From contig NC_133473.1 of NCBI RefSeq assembly GCF_025370935.1, forward strand, positions 20,703,193 through 20,767,192: 64,000 nucleotides of DNA, written 5' to 3'. A program made the translations under genes and the position numbers. Shown here piece by piece: positions 43,513 to 53,510 of this stretch. The stretch is from Choristoneura fumiferana (taxonomy: Eukaryota; Arthropoda; Insecta; Lepidoptera; Tortricidae). Below the pieces are notes generated by a model. It was not told the DNA's origin. It ran no database searches and worked only from the letters and a program-made list of their open reading frames with translations. Within the stretch, counting starts at the first letter, position 1. Each line of letters starts with the position of its first letter.

Positions 43513-43794
43513 TATCATCATCATCATCAGCCTACAGCAGTCCACTGCTGGACATAGGCCTCTTCCATGGCGCTTTGTCTTCAGCCGTGCCTCAGGACGC
43601 CCTACACTACGTTTTCCCGTCCGTGGTCTCCATTCGAGGTCTCGTCTGCTCCACCGTTCATCGGTCCTGCGATAGACGTGGCCAGCCCAACGCTACTTCA
43701 GCGAACTAATTCTTTCAGCAACGTCGGTGACTTTCGTTCTTTGTCGGATAATGTGATTTCGGATTTTATCCTTCAATGAAACCCCTAGCATTGT
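43513..43794 (-). pseudogene. RTE-type LINE, 3' end fragment, degenerate
   Basis: On the minus strand the frame reads MLGVSLKDKIRNHIIRQRTK, then a stop, RWAGHVYRR and LEWRPRTGKRSVGRP, the C-terminal tail of RTE-clade reverse transcriptases, followed by CCAGCAGTGGAC and an ATGATGATGATGAT tail. Only the last part is present. Same class as 50985-51587. Confidence 0.85.
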
Positions 43795-43830
43795 TTCAAA
43801 AATGTAGATATGGTCGGTTCCCTATCTTAT

Positions 43831-44067
43831 CTTATCGTTAGGGGTCCTCGCGGATACAATTCGACCCGTAGGGATCTTTTGTGTAATTACCCCTCCTTCG
43901 CACTTACTCTATTGCCTTTATCACCTCGTCCATAAATTGGACGATTTGACGTAGCGGTAGTGCCTTAAAGTGCGGGGTATCCGTCGCCAAAGAGTCTCAT
44001 TCTTAATCTGTCGAGGGCGTCACATTCACACATAATGTGTTCCATTGTTTCGTCTTCCGGCTGTAAT
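43831..44067 (-). pseudogene. R1/I-like LINE C-terminal fragment between 32-bp direct repeats
   Basis: On the minus strand EDETMEHIMCECDALDRLRM, then after a frameshift LPLRQIVQFMDEVIKAIE, as in the C-terminal CCHC-type region of R1- or I-clade LINEs. It is flanked by near-identical direct repeats (43799-43830 and 44068-44099) and a GATAA-like tail at the left, so it looks like a 5'-truncated insertion with a long target duplication. Confidence 0.7.
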
Positions 44068-44099
44068 AAAATGTAGATATGGTCGGTTCCCTAACTTAT

Positions 44100-45685
44100 A
44101 TATCCACATTTTCATATTACAAATTAGTATAAAAAGTGGATAAGTCACTGACTATATCTTAAGTTCGTGGGTTAGACAATATCTTTATTAAAGCGTTACA
44201 TAACTTTACCATTTCAAATGTAGGTAGTAGTTTCCGAAAAAAAAATGTACTTATAACTGTTCCAGCTTAGGTAGAGCTAGAACAGTTATAAGTACATTAC
44301 ATTACTTTTACTACATGGTTAAACATATGTTAGTACTGGCAGTGTGCCGGCTCAGCCAATAAACAGTGCAGTGCATTATCCGCGTGTTTACAGTGCTTAT
44401 TATTAACGTCATAATAATTAAGCAGCGCATTAACAGTTTAATAACGTAAAAGGTCGTTAAACAAAGACGTATTGTCAATAAATTAGACGTAATAATGTTT
44501 TGTTGATGTCCCTTTTACGGGATTGTGATATTGTTTGCACATTTCAGTAAATATTACGCGAACTGTATTAAATGAGAAATCAGATTAATCATCTAATCTA
44601 AATATATATGCATGACTTTGTAACATATTTTATGAGGATGTATTATTGATATTACACACACACTGTTGTAGAGAATATATTTTGACTGACAAACACATTT
44701 TTTTAAACTTGCGGCAAAAACAGGCCGTGGATTTTGGCCATTCTGACCTTAGACGAAGATTTTACTTTATGCACTAGAGCATAAAAAGTAATTTTATGTC
44801 GCCTAGATCCAGCATAAACACAGACTTTACGAGGATGAGAGGTGAAAAAATATTTGAAAAGAGTGCAGAAAATAAGTGGACAGTGCTTTAAATAATGCAT
44901 TTAACAAGGCAATGTTCAACTTCAAACTTTTACACTGAACTTAAGATTCAAAGATTAAGTCATTCGCGACTGCAAGCTTTAGTAGAGTTGGGCGTGAACT
45001 GCAGAAAACTGCAATATTAACCGAGGCCTTAAAATGGGTGTGGGGGGGTAGGGGGGCCGGTCGTGACGTCACCGGCGCGGGGGAAGTTCGGGTGTAAAGC
45101 GTACTTACACTTAATATTTTTACGGGCGCGTACTAAGTGGCCAACTGTCATTTACCGGATTATATACATTTTTATATGCGAGACGAGGTTCGTCAAAGGA
45201 ATTTGCGCATTAATCGCAGTACTTTCTTCACCAGTACTTATTTTTAGTGGAAATATTAAGATTCGAAATATTACACACGTGTTTCTTTACAATGTGATGA
45301 GATGAAGGAGCGACTGCGAGTTTATTCACTTTTGTTCTTTAAAAAAATGCATATTATTTCAATGCACTACAAAAAAATTCCGCTACCAAGCAAGCAAAAC
45401 AAGCATATAGCAAGGTTTTGGCAGCGTACAAGAAAGGGACTTGTGGTTCACTTATTTTGTCTTTTTACATTTCAATGAGGACTTCTTGACATATGAATAT
45501 CGTTTTCATTTCAATTAATCTATGTACCTTACGGCGCTAGATTGGCTGTTTAGAACAAAACCCGCAGCGCATCAATCATCAATATTACTTTGATACAGCA
45601 CCTGTCTCGGACGTCAACAAACTATAGTGCAAGGTTCACAAATCCGCGCTGTGAACAAATTTTGTGCGCTGTTTTGACGTAAGAA
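44100..45685. other. No gene recognised; one short perfect hairpin inside
   Basis: The hairpin at 44244-44298 is listed separately. G-rich run GTGGGGGGGTAGGGGGGCC near 45040. No exon seen. Confidence 0.45.
44244..44298. repeat. Perfect 19-bp hairpin
   Basis: AATGTACTTATAACTGTTC and its exact complement GAACAGTTATAAGTACATT are separated by a loop of about 17 bases (CAGCTTAGGTAGAGCTA). Confidence 0.9.
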
Positions 45686-45689
45686 ACAT

Positions 45690-46350
45690 GCAGTCTATAC
45701 ATTTTTTATCTTACAAAAAAGAGCAATTAGAGCAATTTATAATTTGAAGACGCGTGAATCTTTAAGATCTTTTTTTAAGGCAACAGGTATCTAAACCCTG
45801 CCGTCGCTTTATGTTTTTGAGATAATCATGTATGTAAGGAAGAACGTATGTGATTTTCCCACTAACGTCGATAAGCCAAAGGCTACTAGAAACACAGGGA
45901 AGCTTAAAGTTCCATCTTACAGACTGGCTAAAATCAAAAAGTCGTTTCTGGGAAATTGCATAGGTACGTTTTTATAATAAAATTCCGAAAAATATTACAA
46001 ATGAAACGGATACAAAATTCAGATCTATTGTCAAGAAGACATTAATATCTAAGGCGTATTATTTAATGATTATATCATGGACAGGGATATTTGGAAATAA
46101 TTCCGATCCGCATTAGCGATCCCTTCAAATAGCGAACCTACTGTGTTAAAAATAAAGTTGTGTTAATTACTTGTGATGTATATATATATCATTTAATAAT
46201 ATTGTAAATCCGTTTAAAAAAATAAACCTCGTTGAGTTTCTTGCCGGATTCTTCTTAAAAGAGGTTTTTCCGAACCGGTGGTAGATTTTTTTGACATTCA
46301 TAAGTGCTTGTTAAAGCCTAAATTGAATAAAGATATTTGGACTTTGACTT
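45690..46350 (+). pseudogene. Jockey-superfamily LINE, 3' end, degenerate
   Basis: The frame QKRAIRAIYNLKTRESLRSF, a stop, then LPSLYVFEIIMYVRKN matches the C-terminus of Jockey/CR1-type reverse transcriptases. It is followed by a 3' UTR with CGTTGAGTTTCTTGCCGGAT and a TTTGACTTTGACTTTGA tail. The same 3' end occurs in reverse at 48050-48475. 5'-truncated and interrupted by stops. Confidence 0.88.
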
Positions 46351-46756
46351 TGACTTTGATATATTATTATGTCAATGATTGAAGGTGTATCGTTGATGGC
46401 GTTAGTATCAAGATGTCCGTTTGAAGTTTCAGTCTTGTTTGCGATTGGCTCATTTGAAGGGTCCACGGAAAGAACATACCTAGTCACCTTTTTTAAAATT
46501 GAGATTAATCTCAAAATGTAGAGCTCATAAAGTACTATGACTTACCACTGAATTAAATAATCTGAAAACAATATAAAATCTATTTTTTTATCTTTTAAAT
46601 AAATGGTAACCATAGTAATTGTTCGTGATGACTAACTTTTAAACCGCTATAACTCAAAAAGTTGCTTAGGTGACTAAACACGTTCTTTCCGTGGACCCTT
46701 TTAGTTATTTAACCAATTACGAACGTGACACAAATATCACAGTTGTCAAACGGACC

Positions 46757-46862
46757 TCACATGTTTATCCGTTGCCTGGTATCCATACTAAAAGCTTTGC
46801 TTACTTTGGGACAAGGTCAATTGGTGTAAAGTCTCCCGCGATATTTATTTATTTCTTGCAAG
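46757..46862 (+). mobile_element. SINE family B 3' fragment
   Basis: ATGTTTATCCGTTGCCTGGT, AAAAGCTTTGCTTACTTTGG and ACAAGGTCAATTGGTGT match the 3' part of 17845-18090. Confidence 0.85.
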
Positions 46863-47130
46863 TCTAAAATCGCCCTTAGCGTGGAAAAGGATTTTTCAAA
46901 AAGACTATACATCAATCATGGATAAAATAGTCAACCTCAGTCACAAACGGTTTCCTAACAAAACGAAGCCTCAATCTTCAAGCCTCCCATTACTGGAGAA
47001 GCGATACGCCTGTCACTCGACACCCCTCGAACTACGCAACCAACTAGAGAAGAGTTGTTTCTAATTTGTAACGTTTACAAAGGCTGAATAATTGTGCGGA
47101 TTGCGAGGCCATCGGGCCATGGATTTGAGA

Positions 47131-47268
47131 CGTAGTCAGCTTTAATATCTGCCACAGCGGCGCGTGCCATAATATTATCTGACACGTCCTACCGTCCCTA
47201 GAAATAGAGTCGTATCAGATATTTATGCACGCTTGTTGTGTCAGATATTGGTGCCGCTCACTGTATCA
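47131..47268 (-). mobile_element. Foldback MITE, family 4, copy 2
   Basis: TTTAATATCTGCCACAGCGG, ATTATCTGACACGTCC, AGAGTCGTATCAGATATTTA and GTGTCAGATATTGGTG match 33022-33158 in reverse. Confidence 0.88.
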
Positions 47269-47699
47269 GCCAATATGAGAGTGGGCGCTTGTACTTTAAA
47301 CAACTATATTTTGGGGATATACTACTAAGTGACTCAAACTAAAGATGTTCAAAGCACAGTTACATAAATGTGTCTTATCACTATTAAGCTACAGTCTTAT
47401 TTACATTTGTCTCCAACCTAGATTATGAAAGACGTCCCCAAGTCCCAAGACTAGTTGAGACACTATAATTGCGACCGAAATAAATTGATCATTTCACTGG
47501 CGAGTCAAAGTTAAGGACAATCAATAGTAAGCCCTATGGTTTAAAGTTTAAAGTGGAATTTTAAAAGACTAGTAACGAAGTAAAATAGTACTTTGCAATA
47601 GCACAGTTTAGTTCAATTCTATTATTAAAAGCGAGGTTTAGGTACTTTGGGATGGTTAAACTTTAAATTTCGAGTAAATGGATCATTATTATCTCGGAC
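47269..47699. other. No feature recognised
   Basis: Unique-looking AT-rich intron DNA. Confidence 0.45.
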
Positions 47700-47825
47700 T
47701 ATGTATATATGTCTCACAGCAGGGCACAGGCGTCCTCTAAGAACGAGAGGGCTTGGGCCGTAATCCCCACACAAGCCCAGTGCGGATTGGGACCTTAAGA
47801 CACGCCATTGAATTCCTTTGCGCAA
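47700..47825 (-). mobile_element. SINE family A tail fragment, diverged
   Basis: GGGCACAGGCGTCCTCTAAG, GAGAGGGCTTGGGCC, AGCCCAGTGCGGATTGGGAC match the 3' part of family A. Confidence 0.85.
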
Positions 47826-48049
47826 TATTGCGGATGTGAATGTTGTCTGTAGCTATGGCTGTTACGCTTTTGCGCTAAGGTTAGTTTTTATCCCAGAAAA
47901 TTGTACAGTTCCCGCGGGAACGCGTTAAAAGAATTTTGTAACAGCAAGTTATGTAAATTATCTCTACTTATATCGCACCAGTCGCTGTAAGTATGAAATT
48001 TTATCTTACCATCACTGTTGATCCAATTTCTTGCCTTTGACACCGCATA

Positions 48050-48475
48050 TCAAAGTCAAAGTCAAAATATCTTTATTCAATTTAGGCTATAACAAGCACT
48101 TATGAATGTCAAAAAAAATCTACCACCGGTTCGGAAAAACCTCTGTTGAGAAGAATCCGGCAAGAAACTCAACGAGGTATATTTTTTTTTAAACAGATTA
48201 TAATATTATTAAATGATATGTATACATCACAAGTATTTAACACAACTTTATTTTTAACACAGTAGGTTCGCTATTTTGAAGGGATCGCTAATGCGGATCG
48301 GAATTATGTCCAAATATCCCTGTCCATGATATAATCATTAACTTTATAATACGCCTTAGATATAAATGTCTTCTTGACAATAGATCTGAATTTTGTATCT
48401 GTTTCATTTATAATATTTTTTGGAATTTTATTATAAAAACGTATGCAATTTCCCAGAAACGACTATATGTACATA
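48050..48475 (-). mobile_element. Jockey-superfamily LINE 3' end, reverse copy
   Basis: Starts with the complement of the tail (TCAAAGTCAAAGTCAAAATA), then ATCCGGCAAGAAACTCAACG and GGGATCGCTAATGCGGATCG. It is the inverse of about 45950-46345, so the two form an inverted pair about 1.7 kb apart. Confidence 0.88.
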
Positions 48476-48897
48476 TGTGTACAACGGTATAACAATATAG
48501 TGAATAATAGATAGATTGTGGGCGTACCATTTAGTTAATATATGACATTGCATACAATATAACAACGTGGTAGGTTCTCTAGTGTAAGTTAGTATTTAGA
48601 ACAGAATGCTAGGAAGCTGAACTCGTGTTTGCCTTCAGGATATGTCCGTATTAGGTTTTGCGATTACTGTTTAGATATCGCGGGAAATGTTGGCGCCAAT
48701 GTTGGTTATAGTTTGGCAAATGTTTGAGATATATATCGTTGTCATTGTGGTGGAGATAACTTTAGGTCTTTGTTTTCTACTGTTCCCTAAGTAATTAATT
48801 CATCATAGCTATTAAAAATATAAATGTGAAAGTTTGGACGGTTTTTACACAATCACAGCGATTCTGATGGAATTTGTTACACAAACAGTTTCATCAT
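48476..48897. other. No feature recognised
   Basis: AT-rich intron DNA between two retroelements. Confidence 0.45.
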
Positions 48898-49203
48898 CCA
48901 TCATCCCAGCCTATATACGTCCCACTGCTGGGCACAGGCCTCCTCTCAGAACAAGAGGGGCTTGGGCCATAGTTCCCACGCGGGCCCAGTGCGGATTGGG
49001 AACTTCACACACACCATTGAATTGCTTCGCAGATTTGTGCGGGTTTCCTCACGATGTTTTCCTTCACCGCATAGCTCGTGGTAAATTTCAAATGTAATTC
49101 CGCACATGAATTTCGAAAAACACAGAGGTGCGAGCCGGGGTTTGAACCCACGACCCTCTGCTTGAGAGGCGATAAGTCAAACCACTAGGCTACCACGGCT
49201 TTT
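48898..49203 (-). mobile_element. tRNA-derived SINE, family A, full length
   Basis: From CCCAGCCTATATACGTCCCA to the head GGGGTTTGAACCCACGACCC and AAACCACTAGGCTACCACGG. Few changes from 31416-31719. Confidence 0.92.
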
Positions 49204-49219
49204 TTATATATACACAAAT

Positions 49220-49434
49220 CCCTACTAATATTATAAATTGCGAAAGTAACTCTGTCTGTCTGTCTGTCTGTCTGTTACCCTTTCACGTCGAAATCACTGA
49301 ACGATTTTGATGAAATTTGGTATATAGGTAGTTTGAACCCCAAGGATCAACATAGGATACCTTTATTCCGGTAGAGGGCGCCACGCGGCGATAACCTAGA
49401 TCCGCGCAGACGTAGTCGCGGGCATAAGCTAGTA
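49220..49434 (+). mobile_element. Helitron-like non-autonomous element
   Basis: CCCTACTAATATTATAAATT, a run of TCTG units (about 49252-49273), TTGATGAAATTTGGTATATA, GTAGTCGCGGGCATAAGCTA, ending CTAGT. This start and end are typical of the lepidopteran Helitron-derived repeats. A second end fragment (GAAACAGCTAGTATC) lies at about 49538-49552. Confidence 0.75.
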
Positions 49435-49659
49435 GTTTATATACCTTGAATTAACATATAGAAGACTTTAATCCCATTAAATTGCTATTGTTATAATTCC
49501 TACGGTATACGCGAAATCTTCGCAGTCGAAGTAACGGGAAACAGCTAGTATCAAATGATTTTGTCTTAATTATAATGATTTGATACCAAACTGTTCTCAC
49601 CAATACTAATTTGGTCCAAAGATTGTTAACGTTTTATATTGTTTTGGATAAAGTCTCTA

Positions 49660-49745
49660 CTACGGCCCAAAGCCTCTCATTCTGAGAGGAGCCCTGTGCC
49701 CAGCAGTGGGACTTATAAAGGCTGGGATGATGATGGTGATGATGA
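49660..49745 (+). mobile_element. SINE family A tail fragment
   Basis: GGCCCAAAGCCTCTCATTCT, CCCAGCAGTGGGACTTATAA, then a GATGATGATGGTGATGATGA tail. Confidence 0.88.
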
Positions 49746-49861
49746 TAAAGTCTATGTTGCTGGAACGCTTGTTGATGTGATTTGCGATATGCTTATGATA
49801 GTAAAAATATATTATGGCGTCGTTTCAGTGTACGAGACAATGTGGGTTTTAGCGGGGCTAC

Positions 49862-50265
49862 GGGGCTACTACTAAAAAGCCGTGGTGGCCTAGTGGTTTG
49901 ACCTATCGCCTCTCAAGCAGAGGTTCGTGGGTCCAAACCCCGGCCCGCACCTCTGCGTTTTTCGAAAATCATGTGCGAAATCACATTTGAAATTTTACGG
50001 TGAAGGAAAACATCGTGAGGAAACCTGCACACAATTGTGAAGTAATTCAATGGTATGTGTGAAGATCCCGATCCGCACTGGGCCCGCGTGGGAACTACGG
50101 CTCAAGCCCCTCTTATTCTGAGAGGAGGCCTGTGCCCAGCAGTGGGACGTACATAGGCTGGGATGATGACTACTAAATTCGAAAATCGATGTTCGTGTCG
50201 TTCCATCCCTCTCACACTTATACTATTTAATACAAGAGTGAGAGGGACGGTACGATAGGCCCTCT
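49862..50265. mobile_element. Foldback MITE, family 1, copy 3, split by a SINE
   Basis: GGGGCTACTACTAAA at 49862-49876 and ACTAAATTCGAAAATCGATG from 50172 are the broken left arm; TGAGAGGGACGGTACGATA is the right arm. The SINE at 49877-50169 separates them. Confidence 0.8.
49877..50169 (+). mobile_element. tRNA-derived SINE, family A, inserted in a MITE, 8-bp target duplication
   Basis: Head AGCCGTGGTGGCCTAGTGG and tail ending GGGATGATGA. The 8-bp CTACTAAA flanks it at 49869-49876 and 50170-50177. A segment of the body is missing compared with 31416-31719. Confidence 0.92.
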
Positions 50266-50322
50266 ATGACAGGCTAGTTGAAGCTTGTATCGTGAGATCA
50301 GTTTGATAACATTGACATCAAT

Positions 50323-50385
50323 GAGGGCTATCGCGTATGAATTCGCCGCTAGAGGCGCTAGTGTAGCGTGAGGTCTCCGAAATGT
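50323..50385. repeat. 63-bp repeat, inverted copy of 19405-19467
   Basis: GAGGGCTATCGCGTATGAAT, CGCCGCTAGAGGCGCTAGTG, TAGCGTGAGGTCTCCGAAAT. Confidence 0.75.
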
Positions 50386-50984
50386 CAAATCTCATAGTTT
50401 TTGGGTGAGATACGCGGGTTTATTTATAATTAGAATAATTTTGTTAATATTTTGCAATATCTGACATTAATTATGGCAAATATGCTTTCCGGGGCAATGA
50501 ATGTCTGTGTTTTGAGACAGTTTTGTCTTTCGGAAACCTTTGTCCTCCCTTTTTTCCGAACAAAACGGGGACTATGCAACACTGTGGCATGCTCGATATT
50601 TTTATGGTACGGTTTTAAGGTGTATTAAATATGATTTTAATCTAAACTTTGTTTTCACGCCCGTAATAACAGACTTTGAAAGCCACACTTAAAAACCTCA
50701 CGCAACAGTGCGCCATCTAGTGAGACAAGAAACGATAGCGCTCATTACGTCACGTTTGTGATTGGTTGAATTACTGAATGAGCCAATCGTAAGCAAGGCT
50801 GTTATGTTAGACGGACCTCACGGTACTAACGCCATCTAGCAATATTGCGCCTTATGAATAAGTAAACCCTCTTTCGTAGTTTTACCTGTTGCCGTGAGTC
50901 TGGTATCGATTGTACTTCGTCAGTGACACTTACCTGTAAAAAAAAAAAGAATAACATTTAATATCTTTAAGTACTCATGAAGCT
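50386..50984. other. No gene; probable continuation of an interspersed repeat
   Basis: CATCTAGTGAGACAAGAAAC and CGCCATCTAGCAATATTGCG look repeat-derived, but I cannot delimit the element. Confidence 0.4.
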
Positions 50985-51587
50985 CAAAGTCACTCAGAGG
51001 GCTATGGAGAGGTCTATGCTCGGGGTTTCTCTGCGGGATTGATATCCGCAGTAGAACTAAGGTTACCGACACAGCCCGAAGAACATGAAACTACCGAATA
51101 TAAAATATATTTACCCGGATAACTCACGTCTTAAATCGATTTTAGCCCGACATGTTTCGGGCTAATCCGTAGCCTTTCCTCTTCGGAGTGCGCGTGTTGC
51201 AGCAGCTGCCGAGTCACGTTCGCGTTGCTCCGAACAGGAAGGGGTACGGATTAGCCCGAAACATGTCGAGCTAAACTCGATTTAAGACGAGAGTTAACCG
51301 GGTCAATATATTTAATATAGCCCGAAGAATTGCGAAACTGAAGTGGCAGTGGGCGGGGCACATTGTTCGCAGGACTGATGGCCGATGGGGTCAGAAAGTT
51401 CTCGAATGGCGACCGGGAGACGAGCTGTCAGTAGGCTCCTACAAGATGGAGCGACGACTTGGTTAAGATCGCGGGATCGCGGTGGATGTAGAAAGCACTA
51501 GACCGGTCTGAGTGGAGAGCCTTGGGGAAGGCCTAAGCTATGTCCAGCAGTGGACGTCTTTCGGCTGACATGATGATGATGATGATC
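50985..51587 (+). pseudogene. RTE-type LINE 3' end, degenerate, split by a MITE
   Basis: The frame AMERSMLGVSLRD before the insertion and LKWQWAGHIVRRTDGRWGQK, VLEWRPGDE after it belong to the C-terminal tail of RTE reverse transcriptase. It ends TATGTCCAGCAGTGGACG and an ATGATGATGATGATGAT tail. Stops and frameshifts are present, so it is dead. Same class as 43513-43794. Confidence 0.87.
51084..51318. mobile_element. Foldback MITE, family 5, copy 1, inside the RTE fragment
   Basis: The left arm ACCCGGATAACTCACGTCTT, AAATCGATTTTAGCCCGACA, TGTTTCGGGCTAATCCGTA pairs with the right arm TACGGATTAGCCCGAAACAT, GTCGAGCTAAACTCGATTTA. AGCCCGAAGAA occurs on both sides (51073-51083, 51319-51329), consistent with an 11-bp target duplication. 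A relative lies at 61077-61199. Confidence 0.88.
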
Positions 51588-51613
51588 TTTAAGTACAAAG
51601 CGTGTATTTTCTA

Positions 51614-51840
51614 TTTAACCCCCGCCGCAAAAAGAGGGGTGTTATAAGTTTGACCGCTATGTGTGTGTCTGTGGCACCGTAGCTCTTAAACTGGTGGTCC
51701 GATTTGAATGCGATATTACAAAGCAGGTTTTCTAGCGATAGTTCTTAGCCATGTTTGATCAAAATCGGTTCAGCCGTTTTTGACATATTGAACTTTAAAG
51801 TGACAATGGGGTTTTCCATCTTTTTGTTGGTTAGGTTATA
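51614..51840. repeat. GGGGGTTAA-type interspersed repeat, arm 1
   Basis: TTAACCCCCGCCGCAAAAAG, AGTTTGACCGCTATGTGTGT, GATCAAAATCGGTTCAGCCG, TTTTTGTTGGTTAGGTTAT. It is the inverse of 52018-52224. Confidence 0.85.
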
Positions 51841-52017
51841 CGAACACAAACAACTCAGACGCTTGCAATTAATTTTAAGCTTAACATTAACTACCACATT
51901 GCAATTGCCACGACAATAATACAAATACCACGCGAAAACAAGTAACATTATAGTGACAGACAAGTGTACATATAAATATCACAGATTTCTTTAAGATCTT
52001 TAAACAAATCAATAAAA

Positions 52018-52224
52018 AACCTCCGACTTTGTCACTTAAAAGATTAATATCTGGAAAACAGCTGAGCCGATTTTGATCAAACATGGCTTAGAACTATTGC
52101 TCGAAAACCTGCTTTGTAATAAAAAAAAAACTGCATTCAAATTGGACCACCAGTTCAAGAGCAACGGTGTCACAGACACACATACATAGTGGTCAAACTT
52201 CTTTTTGCGTCGGGGGTTAAAAAC
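52018..52224. repeat. GGGGGTTAA-type interspersed repeat, arm 2
   Basis: CCTCCGACTTTGTCACTTAA, GAGCCGATTTTGATCAAACA, ATAGTGGTCAAACTTC, TGCGTCGGGGGTTAAAAACC. Together with 51614-51840 it forms a large inverted pair around about 180 bp of non-repeated sequence. Confidence 0.85.
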
Positions 52225-52750
52225 CAAGCACGTTGTCATCACGATCATATATCTCTGTTAGCCCATTAGTTCGTTTATTCCTTGGGCGTTTATTCAATAA
52301 CACCCGCAAATCATTGAAGCCATTCGTCAAATTCACACGCGATTATCGCCCTTGTGCCATATCGCTAATGGTTCAATTAATTTTGACAAATCACATTTTC
52401 TGTCAACGCGACACTGTAATGATTGGCGTAGATTGGTTTAGATTTAGGAATCATTTGATAAAGTCTTGTCAATTCTTGTCGTATAAAAAACAAGTAGGTA
52501 TTTATTTTAGCTGTCTGTACGTGAATTTGTAGTTATTTAGATATATTTTTTCATATTAACGTAAAAACATCACAACAGCACAACTTACAAATATTCGAGG
52601 AAGAACTAAAGTCGTCGACATAGCTCAAATAATATGCAAAGGGAGGCAACTTAAATTGGCAAGGGCAGGCCACATTTTACAGATAACCGTTGGGGGAAAA
52701 ATCCTCAATAATCCTAGACCTATATCGAACGAGACCTATCTCCATATCGA

Positions 52751-53187
52751 TGTCGGCAGCCGATCGTAAAATTCGCCAGATCACAAAATTCCTAGGCATA
52801 TCATGAAATGGCGTCATTTCATGAATTGGCTAAGGGACATCCGCCATATCGTTGAAAACGCACCGGTTAACGATTTGCCTAGTGAAGTTTAGGCAGATCA
52901 TGAAATTCCTAGGCATATCATGAAACGCCGCCATATCGGTTCTGGCATTTCGCCAACCGCTGTCCCGGCACGCTCGCTTCGCTTGCTCGGCTCGTGCGTT
53001 GTGGTCACAATTCACGATATGCCCGGTATACTAAGAGCTAGGAATATCGACGAATGCGTTACTCTAATCGATCTGCCGTATTGTTTCTCAGGCACATCGT
53101 GATATGCCTGGCCAAGTTTTAGGCATATCATGAAATGGCGCCAATTCGCGATCGTGATCTGGCGGATTTTATGATCGGCCGCCAACA
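52751..53187 (-). mobile_element. Foldback MITE, family 2, copy 3, flanked by TCGA duplication
   Basis: Ends TGTCGGCAGCCGATCGTAAA and TATGATCGGCCGCCAACA. Flanks TCGA at 52747-52750 and 53188-53191. The GCTTCGC-rich centre is inverted relative to copies 1 and 2. Confidence 0.9.
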
Positions 53188-53329
53188 TCGATATAGGCTT
53201 GTGTTAATAATGTGTCTAATATTTTTAGATATTCTAATTAACGGATTACTTAATTGCATATTTTTTTAAGAATTTAGCCTATTAACACGCCTACACATTT
53301 TCAAACCTTATTGAAGCTTTATCTACATA

Positions 53330-53510
53330 ATCTTCTTCTATATAAATAAAAATAAATAGTAAAAGGTGTTGCTAAGCGCAAAACTCGGGAACGACTGGAT
53401 CGATTTCACTATTTTTTCTTTTCTTATGGTCGGTATTGTCAGGAGAAGGTTTTTATGTGAGAAAATTTAGGAATATTGAAACAGGGGAAAAGCTAAACAG
53501 CTAGTAATTA
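53330..53510 (+). mobile_element. Helitron-like fragment
   Basis: TATATAAATAAAAATAAATA, AAAACTCGGGAACGACTGGA, TCGATTTCACTATTTT and the end AAGCTAAACAGCTAGTAATT are the usual order of a lepidopteran Helitron-derived repeat. Confidence 0.65.

Noticed and set aside
49252..49273. TCTG run as a stand-alone microsatellite or regulatory repeat
   Set aside because: It is the usual microsatellite inside the Helitron-like element at 49220-49434, not an independent feature.
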